From NCBI RefSeq assembly GCF_018688355.1, contig NZ_CP061317.1, positions 1,992,091 through 2,056,090 on the forward strand: a stretch of DNA of 64,000 bases, given 5' to 3'. Made by a program: the position numbers and the translations under genes. The notes under the pieces are model-generated. The model worked only from the letters and a program-made list of their open reading frames with translations. It did no database searches and had not been told where the DNA came from. Shown here piece by piece: positions 9,319 through 17,887 of the stretch; the first letter of the stretch is position 1, and each line of letters begins with the position of its first letter. This DNA is from Polynucleobacter sp. AP-Elch-400A-B2 (lineage in GTDB: Bacteria > Pseudomonadota > Gammaproteobacteria > Burkholderiales > Burkholderiaceae).

Positions 9319-10449
9319 TTAGCTAGATAGTGCTGCAGTAATGGCCGAGAGTCTTGCGGCATCTACTGCACGGCGAATGTTTTCACCATTGGATCTGGCT
9401 TGCGCAGGGATACCAGCGATCACTTCTGCAGTATTGAGTGCTTGAGCATGTTGTATTGCCAAAATTACAGTGTCGACATTGAGGCCAATGTGTTTTGCTA
9501 AATTAAGTAAGGCCTGACAACGATCAGGTTTTCGCCATACATCTGCACGATTGAACCAAGCTAGAACACCCGCAGCTTGATATGCACCTCCTGATGTCTG
9601 CTCAATTAATAAATGAAGCTCACTAAATATTTCACTTAAATCACGCACCTCATTTGGCATTTTGACGCATGCTGCCCATGACCGAATTTCACTAGCAGGT
9701 AAATTCATGAGAGTGACAGCGCAGCGATCTTCCAGACAGTTATCTGCTGCATGTAAATGTGCAATGAGTTGCTCGCGGAATTCTTCTTCAGCTAAATTGA
9801 TTACCAGTTTTGATGGCAGTAGTGCTCTAGCTGCATCTGCATCTAGCAAGACCTGGAACATTCGCATTGGCTTACTGGCCGTGAAGCCTCTAGCTAACTC
9901 CTGCCAAATTCTTTCAGCTGAGAGTGCTGACAGTTCATTAGATTGAACAATGGCCCGCAAAGCATCCATGGTTTCTGGCGCGACTGTGAATTCCGGGAAG
10001 CGGGCGGCAAAACGGGCGATACGCAATAGGCGCAAAGGATCTTCTGCAAACGCATCAGATACATGGCGGAAAATTTTTGACGCTAAATCATCCTGACCGT
10101 TGTAGGGATCCAAAATAGGTCCCACCCATTTGCCATCAGCTCCTACCTCTTGGGCCATTGCATTAATCGTTAGATCACGACGCTCTAAGTCTTGCTCTAG
10201 TGTGACAGTTGGGTCGGCATAAAACAGAAAGCCTTTATAGCCCTTACCCGTCTTACGCTCCGTACGAGCCAAGGCGTATTCAGCTTGAGTCTCTGGATGC
10301 AGAAAGACGGGGAAATCTTTGCCCACCGGACGATATCCCTGAGCAATCATCTCTTCTACGCTAGAGCCCACCACCACATAATCAATGTCGTGTACCGGCA
10401 AACCCATTAGGGTGTCCCGAATAGCGCCACCGACTGCATAGATCTTCAT
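9319..10449 (-). CDS. cca: CCA-adding tRNA nucleotidyltransferase lacking a recognisable HD domain
   Basis: 376 residues. The first two-thirds match the E. coli-type CCA enzyme closely: GGAIRDTLMG, DIDYVVVG with the two catalytic Asp, RTERKTGKGYKGF, RRDLTINAMA, and DPLRLLRIARFAARF. It repairs and adds CCA to tRNA 3' ends. In the E. coli protein a C-terminal HD phosphohydrolase domain follows (motif CHDLGK). Here that segment is replaced by a short stretch around residues 225-260 with no HD pair, which explains the shorter length. The polymerase should be functional and the phosphatase/phosphodiesterase activity absent. The gene lies 4 bases from the epimerase gene upstream, so the two are co-transcribed. 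Confidence 0.93.
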   Translation of the reverse strand: MKIYAVGGAIRDTLMGLPVHDIDYVVVGSSVEEMIAQGYRPVGKDFPVFLHPETQAEYALARTERKTGKGYKGFLFYADPTVTLEQDLERRDLTINAMAQEVGADGKWVGPILDPYNGQDDLASKIFRHVSDAFAEDPLRLLRIARFAARFPEFTVAPETMDALRAIVQSNELSALSAERIWQELARGFTASKPMRMFQVLLDADAARALLPSKLVINLAEEEFREQLIAHLHAADNCLEDRCAVTLMNLPASEIRSWAACVKMPNEVRDLSEIFSELHLLIEQTSGGAYQAAGVLAWFNRADVWRKPDRCQALLNLAKHIGLNVDTVILAIQHAQALNTAEVIAGIPAQARSNGENIRRAVDAARLSAITAALSS

Positions 10450-10453
10450 CGAC

Positions 10454-11362
10454 TTATTTCATACCTTCTAATGTGCGACGACTGATGCCAAACACTTTAC
10501 TCAAGGCGTCTACTCCATTCAGCGGCAGAATATTGGGTAATTGCATTGAGGCAATATTGTCACGAGACATCAAAGTCGGAACTGGTAAAAACTCAAAGGC
10601 CAAAGCCTGAAGATAGCCAACAAAATCTGGAACGGGAATGATCGCACATTTTGTATCGACTTTACGCGCAGCAAATTCCACAATCTCTTTCATGGTGTAG
10701 ATCGTAGGCCCCACCAAATCATAAGACTGGCGAATCGTCGATGGCATTTTCAGAGACTTGGTAAATGCACTGGCTACATCATCCACACTCACTGGCTGGA
10801 ACTTTGCGCCTGAGTTTGCCAAAGGCATCGCTGGAAATAATTTTGTTAACTTAGCAAACAAATTAATAAATTGATCTTGTGCACCAAAGATGACTGAAGG
10901 TCTAAAAATAGTCCAGTCGAGATTACTAGCTTTTACTGCGGCCTCGCCATCACCCTTACTGCGCTGATACATCGATGGGCCATGAGAATCCGCGCCCAAT
11001 GCACTCATGTGAAGGTAACGCTTAAGACCATTCATCTGCATAGCGGTGATGATGCTTTTTGGAAGGTCAACATGTGCCGCTTGGAATACTTTTCCATATG
11101 GCTCTGCTGGCTTGTCATGCAACACACCTACCAAATTAATGACGGCACCGCTAGGCTGGATTCGTGAGCAAAGCTCTTGCAAAGAATCAAACTCATGTAC
11201 ATCAGCATCTTCTAAATGTATCTTTGGCAACATGCGTAATTCACGTGCAAATGCTAAGTGCCTTGTCGGCAGTAATACAGAGTAGCCCTCTGCTTGTAAT
11301 TGGGCAGCCAAGACTCTGCCTACAAAACCGTTACCACCAATTAGCAGAATGTCATATTTCAT
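10454..11362 (-). CDS. Complex I NDUFA9-like NAD(P)-dependent epimerase
   Basis: 302 residues. An atypical short-chain dehydrogenase with N-terminal nucleotide-binding GGNGFVGR (GxxGxxG), followed by INLVGVLHDK and IFRPSVIFG, features of the NDUFA9-like branch of NmrA/epimerase proteins. These bacterial proteins have a Rossmann fold but no proven substrate. It sits between slt and cca on the minus strand in a tight run. The fold is certain, the function is not. Confidence 0.83.
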   Translation of the reverse strand: MKYDILLIGGNGFVGRVLAAQLQAEGYSVLLPTRHLAFARELRMLPKIHLEDADVHEFDSLQELCSRIQPSGAVINLVGVLHDKPAEPYGKVFQAAHVDLPKSIITAMQMNGLKRYLHMSALGADSHGPSMYQRSKGDGEAAVKASNLDWTIFRPSVIFGAQDQFINLFAKLTKLFPAMPLANSGAKFQPVSVDDVASAFTKSLKMPSTIRQSYDLVGPTIYTMKEIVEFAARKVDTKCAIIPVPDFVGYLQALAFEFLPVPTLMSRDNIASMQLPNILPLNGVDALSKVFGISRRTLEGMK

Positions 11363-11385
11363 AAAACTCCCATCAAGTTAAATTA

Positions 11386-13350
11386 CTAAGGCAGCTCAGA
11401 AGCGCTTGCCACCTTAGGAGTGATCACTCCTAAACGCTGCCTTAAAGATTGCGTCTGTCCATTCATTACCGATGAATAGTACGTTGCATTAGCCAAAACA
11501 TTTTTTACATAAGTTCGTGTTTCATTAAACGGAATCGTTTCCGCAAAAATAGCGCCCTCTGTTGGGCTGGTCAGTTTTTCCCGCCAAGTTTTAGAGCGCG
11601 ATGGGCCAGCGTTATAAGCAGCAGAAGCCAAAACCCAAGAGCCATCCAAATCTACTAAAACCATATTTAAGTAATTACTGCCCAAGGTGAGGTTGGTATT
11701 GGTATCGGCGAGCTTGTCATTCGTATAAGAGGTCATGCCAATCTTCTTGGCCACATACTTTGCCGTATTCGGCATCACCTGCATCAAGCCTGAAGCACCC
11801 ACCGAGGAAGAGGCATTCATAATGAAGCGTGACTCTTGACGAATCAACCCATAAGTCCAGGCCAAATTCAAATCAATTTGCTTTGCAATCGGCGATAGTT
11901 CGTCACGATAGGGTGTTGGATAGCGCAAACTGAAATCATGTTCTTGCTTTGTACGGTCTGCAGTATTGACAACGCGGTCATATAGGCCAATACGCTTGGC
12001 ATACTCAGCAGATGCCAACAGTTGCTTGTCAGTCATATTACGCAATTCCCAGTTCCACTCGCGATTACCTTCAAAGCGTAAGTTCATGACATAAAAACGC
12101 TCACCCCTGATAAAGCCTTTGCGCTGAGACATCACTTCGATTTCCGCTTCACCGACCTTAGTACGTGCAGGCACATGATTCGATTTACCAAGATCTTCTC
12201 GTGCAAGCTGCCCATAAAAATTGTATTGATCGGCAACGAGCTCAAGACTCTCGCGTGCCTTTTCATTTTGGCCATCTGCCTTCAATGCACGCGCATACCA
12301 GTAGGTCCAGGCAGGATCTTTACTGCGTACCGCAGGATTCATGCCTTCAATCGCATTTTTTACCAGCGTCCAATCCTTGGCGCGTAAGCCTGCACGTACC
12401 TTCCACTCCTGACCTTCAGTAGAAAGTAATTCGTTATAACCTAGCTCTTGTTGAAGACGATAGGCATCATCTGCATTGGGGTCTAACTTCTTTGCGAGGA
12501 ACTGGCCAATCACGCCCCAAGCCATGGCCTGATTCTCTTTGCTGTAGCGTGATGCATTTGGTGAAAAATCTTTAAATGCTTTTGCAGGATCGGTTTTAGC
12601 AGCTTTCACAATCTCGGCAATGGGATCTTCGCCACCTAAGCGACGGGACATCGTGTCAAAACCCATCTCACTAGCAGCGCGACCAATTGCTTTTGCTTCA
12701 CTCAGTGTCATTCCGCCGGCACCAACCAAGTTAGGCACTAATTCTTGGCAAGCTTGGCCAAAATAACGTGGATCCAATAATATTGCGCGCGCATCAATAG
12801 CAACTTTTGTTGGATTCTCACCTTGGGCTAATTTCGACTGCAGTGAATAGCATTTCACCTGGGTATCATCATCTAAAGCAAACTTAAGATATTCAGCATC
12901 AAAACGCGACCAATCTTTACGCTTACCTAAAACGAGCAACCAATCATTACGCATCCGATCCGCTAAAGCCGTACCTTGATATTGATTTAGAAAAGCCATC
13001 ACCTGAGAGTCAGCATTGCTTTCGGCGCGTGCACCACCAGCACTATCAAATAGCTGGGGCTTGATGCGGAAATAAGCTACATAGTCGTCAAAGGGATAAT
13101 TGGAGAGGCTAGCGGCTAATGTTTGTGCCCGAGCTACATCATTTCTTTTGGCAGCTTCGCGTAGCTCAATAAAAGTGCGATCACCTTCAGTGATCTCAAA
13201 GGCTGCAATCCTGCTTTCTTTAGTGGGAATGATTTTCTTGGCTTTTTCAGCAAAAATGCTGGGCGCAGAAACTGTAAGGGCCAGAAATAGAATCCCGCCC
13301 ATGATTTTTTGCCAGCCACTAGAAAGATCAAACCTCTTTTTCACCGTCAT
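11386..13350 (-). CDS. slt: Soluble lytic murein transglycosylase (Slt70 type)
   Basis: 654 residues, close to Slt70. It cleaves glycan strands of peptidoglycan to 1,6-anhydromuropeptides in the periplasm. There is a signal peptide (hydrophobic residues about 17-33, cleavage near IFA-EK). A long alpha-helical superhelix follows, then a C-terminal SLT domain with catalytic Glu in IRQESRF, GASGLMQVMPNTA and AAYNAGPSR. The anhydromuropeptides it releases would be the substrate of the AmpG-like importer encoded at 22.1-23.5 kb. The gene is divergent from the 5-formyl-THF cyclo-ligase gene. Confidence 0.94.
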   Translation of the reverse strand: MTVKKRFDLSSGWQKIMGGILFLALTVSAPSIFAEKAKKIIPTKESRIAAFEITEGDRTFIELREAAKRNDVARAQTLAASLSNYPFDDYVAYFRIKPQLFDSAGGARAESNADSQVMAFLNQYQGTALADRMRNDWLLVLGKRKDWSRFDAEYLKFALDDDTQVKCYSLQSKLAQGENPTKVAIDARAILLDPRYFGQACQELVPNLVGAGGMTLSEAKAIGRAASEMGFDTMSRRLGGEDPIAEIVKAAKTDPAKAFKDFSPNASRYSKENQAMAWGVIGQFLAKKLDPNADDAYRLQQELGYNELLSTEGQEWKVRAGLRAKDWTLVKNAIEGMNPAVRSKDPAWTYWYARALKADGQNEKARESLELVADQYNFYGQLAREDLGKSNHVPARTKVGEAEIEVMSQRKGFIRGERFYVMNLRFEGNREWNWELRNMTDKQLLASAEYAKRIGLYDRVVNTADRTKQEHDFSLRYPTPYRDELSPIAKQIDLNLAWTYGLIRQESRFIMNASSSVGASGLMQVMPNTAKYVAKKIGMTSYTNDKLADTNTNLTLGSNYLNMVLVDLDGSWVLASAAYNAGPSRSKTWREKLTSPTEGAIFAETIPFNETRTYVKNVLANATYYSSVMNGQTQSLRQRLGVITPKVASASELP

Positions 13351-13390
13351 GCCTTATCGATTTACTATATCTCTCAATTTTCGCCTGATA

Positions 13391-14023
13391 ATGGTTCATA
13401 TGCACGGCAATTCTCCAAAATCGTTACGGCAGGACTTGCTAGCCCAAAGAAAACAGTTTGCGGCTAGGGCAAGCTATGCCGCCACTCAAGAAGCTATTTT
13501 GACTGGCCTAGCGAGTTTTCTGGCTAACCATGACACCCAAGTTCAATCCATCGCCTTGTATTGCCCCATACAAGATGAGCTTGATTTGCGACCCGCATTA
13601 TTAGCTTGGGCTGAGAGTAAGGCAGGCAAAGTGCTGGCCCTGCCTTTTGCGCGCGCCGATAAACATTTAGATTTTTATCTCTGGCAAGAGGGTGACCTAC
13701 TCATTCCAAGTCGCCACGGCGTACCCGAGCCCGACCCCAATAACCCCCGTAGACCTCAAATCACTCCAGACTGTATTTTGATTCCATGTGTTGGCTGGTC
13801 AGAGTCTAAGGTGGGCGATAAAACCCTTTATTGGCGGCTGGGCTATGGGGGCGGCTACTTTGATCGCACTTTGACGCAATTGCGTAAAGCAAAGCCTAAG
13901 CTACTGTGCGTAGGAATTGGCTTTGATTGGCAAAAGCTAGATGATGCGCAGTGGCGAGCTCAAACCCATGATGAGCCTTTAGACGCCATGCTGACTGAGT
14001 CAGGTTTAGTGATTACTTATTGA
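13391..14023 (+). CDS. fau: 5-formyltetrahydrofolate cyclo-ligase
   Basis: About 210 residues from the ATG at 13391 (a second in-frame ATG lies at 13400). The frame is open much further upstream, but that part is antisense to slt and should not be used. It converts 5-formyl-THF to 5,10-methenyl-THF with ATP. Motifs are an N-terminal SLRQDLLAQRK with basic residues, and the C-terminal RLGYGGGYFDRTL signature. It overlaps the 3' end of metF by 11 bases in convergent orientation, so two one-carbon genes sit tail to tail. Confidence 0.92.
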   Translation: MVHMHGNSPKSLRQDLLAQRKQFAARASYAATQEAILTGLASFLANHDTQVQSIALYCPIQDELDLRPALLAWAESKAGKVLALPFARADKHLDFYLWQEGDLLIPSRHGVPEPDPNNPRRPQITPDCILIPCVGWSESKVGDKTLYWRLGYGGGYFDRTLTQLRKAKPKLLCVGIGFDWQKLDDAQWRAQTHDEPLDAMLTESGLVITY

Positions 14024-14843
14024 GACTTAAATTATCTGCAATAGCTAAAACGGCATCAGCTTGATTTAGTGAATAGAAATGCAGTCCAGGTGCACCTGCG
14101 ACTAAAAGCTGGTCGCAAAGATCGGTAACCACCTCTTCACCAAACGCACGTATCGAGGCAGTGTCATCGCCATAAGACTGCAAGCGCAAACGAATCCAAC
14201 GCGGGATTTCTGCACCGCAGGCATCCGAGAAGCGTAGCAACTGAGTGCTATTGGTAATCGGCATGATTCCAGCAATCACCGGCTGAGTAACACCCAATTC
14301 ATATGCCTCATCGACAAAACGGAAATAGGCATCGCTGTTATAGAAATACTGAGTCACTGCTGAATTAGCTCCAGCTTTCATCTTCTGCACAAAAAAATCG
14401 ACATCCGTTGCTGGTGACTTGGCCTGGGGATGGCACTCCGGGTAGGCAGCGACATCAATGTGAAACCAGTCGCCAGTTTCGGTACGAATAAATTCAACTA
14501 ATTCATTTGCGTGATGGAACTCACCATACTGACCCATGCCTGATGGTAAGTCGCCACGCAAAGCTACGATACGCTTAATACCTAAAGCCTGGTATTGCTT
14601 CAACATCTCGCGCACGCTCTCACGCGAACTACCAACACAAGATAAGTGGGGAGCAACCGCTGCACCAGCAGCGTGAATGTCACTCACCACTTTTAATGTG
14701 CCAGATTGAGTAGAGCCGCCAGCACCAAAGGTCACAGAATAAAAAGCGGGCTTGAGCATTTCACTAAAACGCTCACGCACAAGATGTAACTTATTCTCAC
14801 CTTCAGGTGTTTTTGGAGGGAAGAATTCAACGCTTAATTCCAT
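14013..14843 (-). CDS. metF: 5,10-methylenetetrahydrofolate reductase
   Basis: 276 residues, normal for bacterial MetF. It is a flavoenzyme that makes 5-methyl-THF for methionine synthesis. It starts with the typical ELSVEFFPPKTPEGE and has SVTFGAGGST, and the ALRGD and FHIDVAAYPECHP segments that bind FAD and folate. It follows ahcY on the same strand with a 55-base gap, so the methyl-cycle enzymes are probably co-transcribed and share the SAH-responsive leader of ahcY. Confidence 0.95.
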   Translation of the reverse strand: MELSVEFFPPKTPEGENKLHLVRERFSEMLKPAFYSVTFGAGGSTQSGTLKVVSDIHAAGAAVAPHLSCVGSSRESVREMLKQYQALGIKRIVALRGDLPSGMGQYGEFHHANELVEFIRTETGDWFHIDVAAYPECHPQAKSPATDVDFFVQKMKAGANSAVTQYFYNSDAYFRFVDEAYELGVTQPVIAGIMPITNSTQLLRFSDACGAEIPRWIRLRLQSYGDDTASIRAFGEEVVTDLCDQLLVAGAPGLHFYSLNQADAVLAIADNLSLNK

Positions 14844-14898
14844 GATCTTGGGCCTGTATCTCTATTTCTCTATTGAACAATATCTAGCAAGGAACAGA

Positions 14899-16344
14899 TT
14901 AATAACGATAGTGATCGGTCTTATAAGGACCTTCCTTCGTCACGCCAATGTAAGAAGCTTGCTGATCTGACAATACAGTTAACTGAGCATTCAATGTCTT
15001 GAGCTGCAAACGCGCAACCTTCTCATCCAAATGCTTAGGCAGGGTGTAAACACCAACTGGGTATTTATCTGTACCAACTGCATTCCACAATTCAATCTGC
15101 GCAATCACTTGGTTCGCAAATGAAGAGCTCATCACATAAGATGGGTGACCTGTACCGCAACCCAAGTTAACTAAGCGGCCCTTAGCCAAGATGATGATGC
15201 GCTTCTCAGGATTGCCATTGCTTGCTGGGAAAATCACGTGATCTACTTGTGGCTTAATTTCCTCCCACTGATATTTCTCGATACCAGCAACATCAATCTC
15301 ATTATCGAAGTGGCCAATGTTACAAACGATGGCTTGGTTTTTCATCTTAATCATATGGTCATGTGTAATCACATGGTAGTTACCAGTTGCTGAAACAAAG
15401 ATATCCGCTTTATCTGCAGCGTAGTCCATTGTGACAACACGGTAACCTTCCATCGCAGCTTGTAATGCGCAAATTGGATCCACTTCAGTCACCCAAACTT
15501 GAGCTGACAAAGCACGCAATGCTTGAGCTGAGCCTTTACCTACGTCACCATATCCACAAACCACTGCAACCTTACCGGCAACCATCACATCGGTAGCGCG
15601 CTTGATTGCGTCAACCAAAGACTCGCGGCAACCATAGAGGTTATCGAACTTGCTCTTGGTAACAGAGTCATTGACGTTAATAGCTGGGAACTTTAATTCA
15701 CCCTTAGCAAACATCTGATAGAGACGATGTACACCCGTAGTAGTCTCTTCTGTAACACCTTTAACTTTTTCTAAGCGGGTGGAATACCAAGTTGGATCTT
15801 GCACCAATTTCTTTTTAATGGCCGCAAACAAAATGGTTTCTTCTTCGCTCGTTGGATTATTCAAGCAAGCTTGATCTTTTTCTGCACGAGCGCCGAGGTG
15901 TAATAACAAAGTCGCATCACCACCGTCATCCAAAATCATATTGGTGAAACCGCCATCAGCCCACTCAAAAATACGGTGGGTGTAATCCCAGTACTGCTCA
16001 AGCGTTTCGCCCTTGATCGCAAACACCGGTGTGCCGTTAGCAGCAATCGCTGCAGCAGCGTGGTCTTGTGTGGAGAAAATATTGCAAGATGCCCATTGCA
16101 CTTCAGCACCGAGAGCTTCTAATGTCTCAATCAATACTGCAGTTTGAATGGTCATGTGCAATGAACCAGTAATACGTGCACCACGTAATGGCTGCTGTGC
16201 TGCGAACTCATCGCGAATTGCGATCAGGCCTGGCATTTCAGTTTCAGCAATGGCGATTTCTTTACGGCCAAAGTCAGCTAAAGTAATATCAGCAATAGCG
16301 CAACGGGTTGCTACGAAGTTATTTAAATCGGAAACGGTACTCAT
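14899..16344 (-). CDS. ahcY: Adenosylhomocysteinase (SAH hydrolase)
   Basis: 481 residues from the ATG at 16344. It hydrolyses S-adenosylhomocysteine to homocysteine and adenosine, relieving product inhibition of methyltransferases. NAD-binding motif is VCGYGDVGKGSAQ, the C-terminus is KTDHYRY, and the proteobacterial insert (VKGVTEETTTGVHRL) is present. A further 20 upstream codons are open but lie inside the leader hairpins. The ribosome binding site GGAG, 5 bases before the ATG, sits in a hairpin, and upstream of it are an intrinsic terminator and an SAH riboswitch, so expression should rise with SAH. Confidence 0.97.
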   Translation of the reverse strand: MSTVSDLNNFVATRCAIADITLADFGRKEIAIAETEMPGLIAIRDEFAAQQPLRGARITGSLHMTIQTAVLIETLEALGAEVQWASCNIFSTQDHAAAAIAANGTPVFAIKGETLEQYWDYTHRIFEWADGGFTNMILDDGGDATLLLHLGARAEKDQACLNNPTSEEETILFAAIKKKLVQDPTWYSTRLEKVKGVTEETTTGVHRLYQMFAKGELKFPAINVNDSVTKSKFDNLYGCRESLVDAIKRATDVMVAGKVAVVCGYGDVGKGSAQALRALSAQVWVTEVDPICALQAAMEGYRVVTMDYAADKADIFVSATGNYHVITHDHMIKMKNQAIVCNIGHFDNEIDVAGIEKYQWEEIKPQVDHVIFPASNGNPEKRIIILAKGRLVNLGCGTGHPSYVMSSSFANQVIAQIELWNAVGTDKYPVGVYTLPKHLDEKVARLQLKTLNAQLTVLSDQQASYIGVTKEGPYKTDHYRY

Positions 16345-16349
16345 GAATG

Positions 16350-16378
16350 CTCCAGCTAAATACGATCCAATGCTGGAG
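16350..16378 (-). promoter_or_regulatory. Hairpin covering the ahcY ribosome binding site
   Basis: In the transcript CTCCAGC pairs with GCTGGAG, 15 bases apart. The second arm contains the GGAG that lies 5 bases before the ahcY ATG, so the hairpin can mask the ribosome binding site. It is the last structural element of the leader, after the aptamer and terminator. Whether it is ligand-controlled or only a constitutive brake cannot be told from sequence. Confidence 0.55.
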
Positions 16379-16379
16379 T

Positions 16380-16415
16380 AAAAACTCGCTAGCCATTGAA
16401 TCATGGGTTAGCGAG
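16380..16415 (-). terminator. Intrinsic terminator in the ahcY leader
   Basis: The transcript folds as CTCGCTA-AC-CCAT, a 6-base loop, ATGG-C-TAGCGAG, then TTTTT. It sits upstream of the ahcY start rather than after a gene, and its 5' arm begins with the CTC that also completes the 3' P4 strand of the SAH aptamer. The two pairings are therefore at least partly exclusive, the layout of a transcriptional ON switch. Confidence 0.75.
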
Positions 16416-16516
16416 CGCAGTTGCAATTAGCAAACTCTGGGGTTACCTAGGAGTCCACTCCCTTCAAGCCTGGGGAAACACTGGTTCTCAGTATTCCTTG
16501 CAACGCTCCTTGAAGG
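16406..16516 (-). promoter_or_regulatory. SAH riboswitch upstream of ahcY
   Basis: Read on the minus strand, the leader has the SAH riboswitch core in order: P1 5' strand CCTTCAAGG running into GGAGCGTTGCAA; a P2 hairpin (GGAA.ACTG / CAGT..TTCC); CAGGCTTGAAGG closing P1; then GCAACTGCGCTC, whose CGCTC pairs back to GAGCG as the P4 pseudoknot. SAH riboswitches are known upstream of ahcY in beta- and gammaproteobacteria and turn expression on when SAH accumulates. Position, motif order and all three helices agree. No covariance model was run. Confidence 0.88.
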
Positions 16517-16517
16517 T

Positions 16518-16545
16518 ATGGCGAAATTGTAATCAATTTCGCCAT
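16518..16545. repeat. Perfect 12-bp inverted repeat between metK and ahcY
   Basis: ATGGCGAAATTG, four bases, CAATTTCGCCAT. It lies 51 bases after the metK stop and directly before the SAH riboswitch. It has no T-run on the minus strand, so it is not an obvious terminator. On the minus strand it overlaps a possible -10 (TACAAT) for ahcY, which makes a repressor operator a reasonable alternative. The function is undetermined. Confidence 0.5.
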
Positions 16546-16596
16546 ATTTCGCCTCAATACAACAACATACTGCCAATTAACTACCTAGAAAGCGGA

Positions 16597-17763
16597 TTAC
16601 AAGCCAGCGGCCGCACGTAGTGCAGGCGCCTTATCGCACTGCTCCCAAGTAAATTCTGGCTCCTCACGGCCAAAGTGGCCATATGCAGCAGTCTTACGAT
16701 AAATCGGACGCAAGAGGTTCAACATCTTGACGATGCCTTTTGGACGCAAGTCAAAATGCTCAGATACCAATTGCGCAATCTTCTCGTCAGAGATCTTGCC
16801 AGTGCCGAAGGTGCTCACCATCACTGAAGTTGGCTTCGCAACACCAATAGCGTAAGAGATCTGAATCAAGCACTTGCTTGCCAAGCCTGCAGCAACCACA
16901 TTCTTTGCCACATAACGGCCAGCGTAGGCAGCAGAACGGTCTACCTTAGAAGGATCCTTACCTGAGAACGCGCCACCACCATGAGGAGCCGCACCACCAT
17001 AGGTGTCCACAATAATCTTACGACCTGTCAGACCACAATCGCCTTGCGGGCCACCGATCACAAATCGACCTGTTGGGTTCACCAAGAAGTTAATTGCACC
17101 TTTAATCAAATGCTTTGGCAATACTGGCTTGATGATTTCTTCGATTACTGCTTCACGCAACTTCTCGAGAGAGATATCTTCATCATGCTGCGTGGAGAGA
17201 ACCACGGTATCGATTGAGTCAGGCTTGCCATCCACGTAACGTAGGGTCACTTGAGACTTCGCATCTGGGCGCAACCAGTTCAAACGGCCATCACGACGCA
17301 GTTGAGACTGACGTTCCACCAAACGGTGTGACAAATGGATTGGCAAAGGCATGAGCTCTGTGGTTTCATCACAGGCATATCCAAACATCAAACCTTGATC
17401 ACCAGCGCCTTGATCTAAGCCGTCGTCATGCGCCTTATCAACACCTTGAGCAATATCTGGGCTCTGCTTGTCATAGGCAACCAAAACTGCGCAACCTTTG
17501 TAGTCAATACCGTAGTCGGTGTTGTCGTAACCAATTTCACGCAAAGTATTGCGAGCTACCTGGATATAGTCCACGTTAGCGTTTGTAGTAATTTCACCAG
17601 CCAATACTACGAGGCCGGTGTTGCACAAAGTTTCAGCAGCTACACGCGCAGTTGGGTCCTGGGAGAGGATCGAATCCAAGATGGCATCAGAGATTTGGTC
17701 TGCTACTTTATCGGGGTGACCTTCAGAAACAGATTCTGAGGTGAAGAAGTAATCATTTGCCAT
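16597..17763 (-). CDS. metK: S-adenosylmethionine synthetase
   Basis: 388 residues, as usual. It makes SAM from methionine and ATP. The N-terminal GHPDKVADQISDAILD, the ATP motif GAGDQGLMFGYA and the P-loop-like GGGAFSGKDPSKVDRSAAY are all intact. The ribosome binding site AAAGGA precedes the ATG by about 7 bases. The 100-base leader carries what looks like a SAM-II riboswitch, so the enzyme's product should repress it. ahcY follows on the same strand but with its own leader. Confidence 0.97.
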   Translation of the reverse strand: MANDYFFTSESVSEGHPDKVADQISDAILDSILSQDPTARVAAETLCNTGLVVLAGEITTNANVDYIQVARNTLREIGYDNTDYGIDYKGCAVLVAYDKQSPDIAQGVDKAHDDGLDQGAGDQGLMFGYACDETTELMPLPIHLSHRLVERQSQLRRDGRLNWLRPDAKSQVTLRYVDGKPDSIDTVVLSTQHDEDISLEKLREAVIEEIIKPVLPKHLIKGAINFLVNPTGRFVIGGPQGDCGLTGRKIIVDTYGGAAPHGGGAFSGKDPSKVDRSAAYAGRYVAKNVVAAGLASKCLIQISYAIGVAKPTSVMVSTFGTGKISDEKIAQLVSEHFDLRPKGIVKMLNLLRPIYRKTAAYGHFGREEPEFTWEQCDKAPALRAAAGL

Positions 17764-17825
17764 TGCATATTCCTTTAAAAATTAACACGATCTATGGGAC
17801 AACTCGACGTGCCAGGAATTTCAAC

Positions 17826-17883
17826 GGCGACGCTTTAGCAGAATTTATGAATCGCCCTGCAAGTTGCCTTAACTCAGCGATAT
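17826..17883 (-). promoter_or_regulatory. SAM-II type riboswitch in the metK leader
   Basis: Minus-strand transcript: ATCGCT pairs with GGCGAT to form P1. The loop between reads GAGTTAAGGCAACTTGCAGG, then come CATAAATTCTGCTAAAGCG and GTCGCC. This matches the SAM-II pattern (P1, loop with UUAA and CUUGCAG, then AUAAAU and the conserved GCUAAA that closes the H-type pseudoknot). The predicted promoter puts the transcription start at the first P1 base, as expected for a compact aptamer. SAM-II is best known from alphaproteobacteria. The assignment rests on reading the motif; no covariance search was possible. Confidence 0.75.
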
Positions 17884-17887
17884 ATGA

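Noticed and set aside
13100..13390. Long N-terminal extension of 5-formyl-THF cyclo-ligase
   Set aside because: It is antisense to slt and the family is about 200 residues long.
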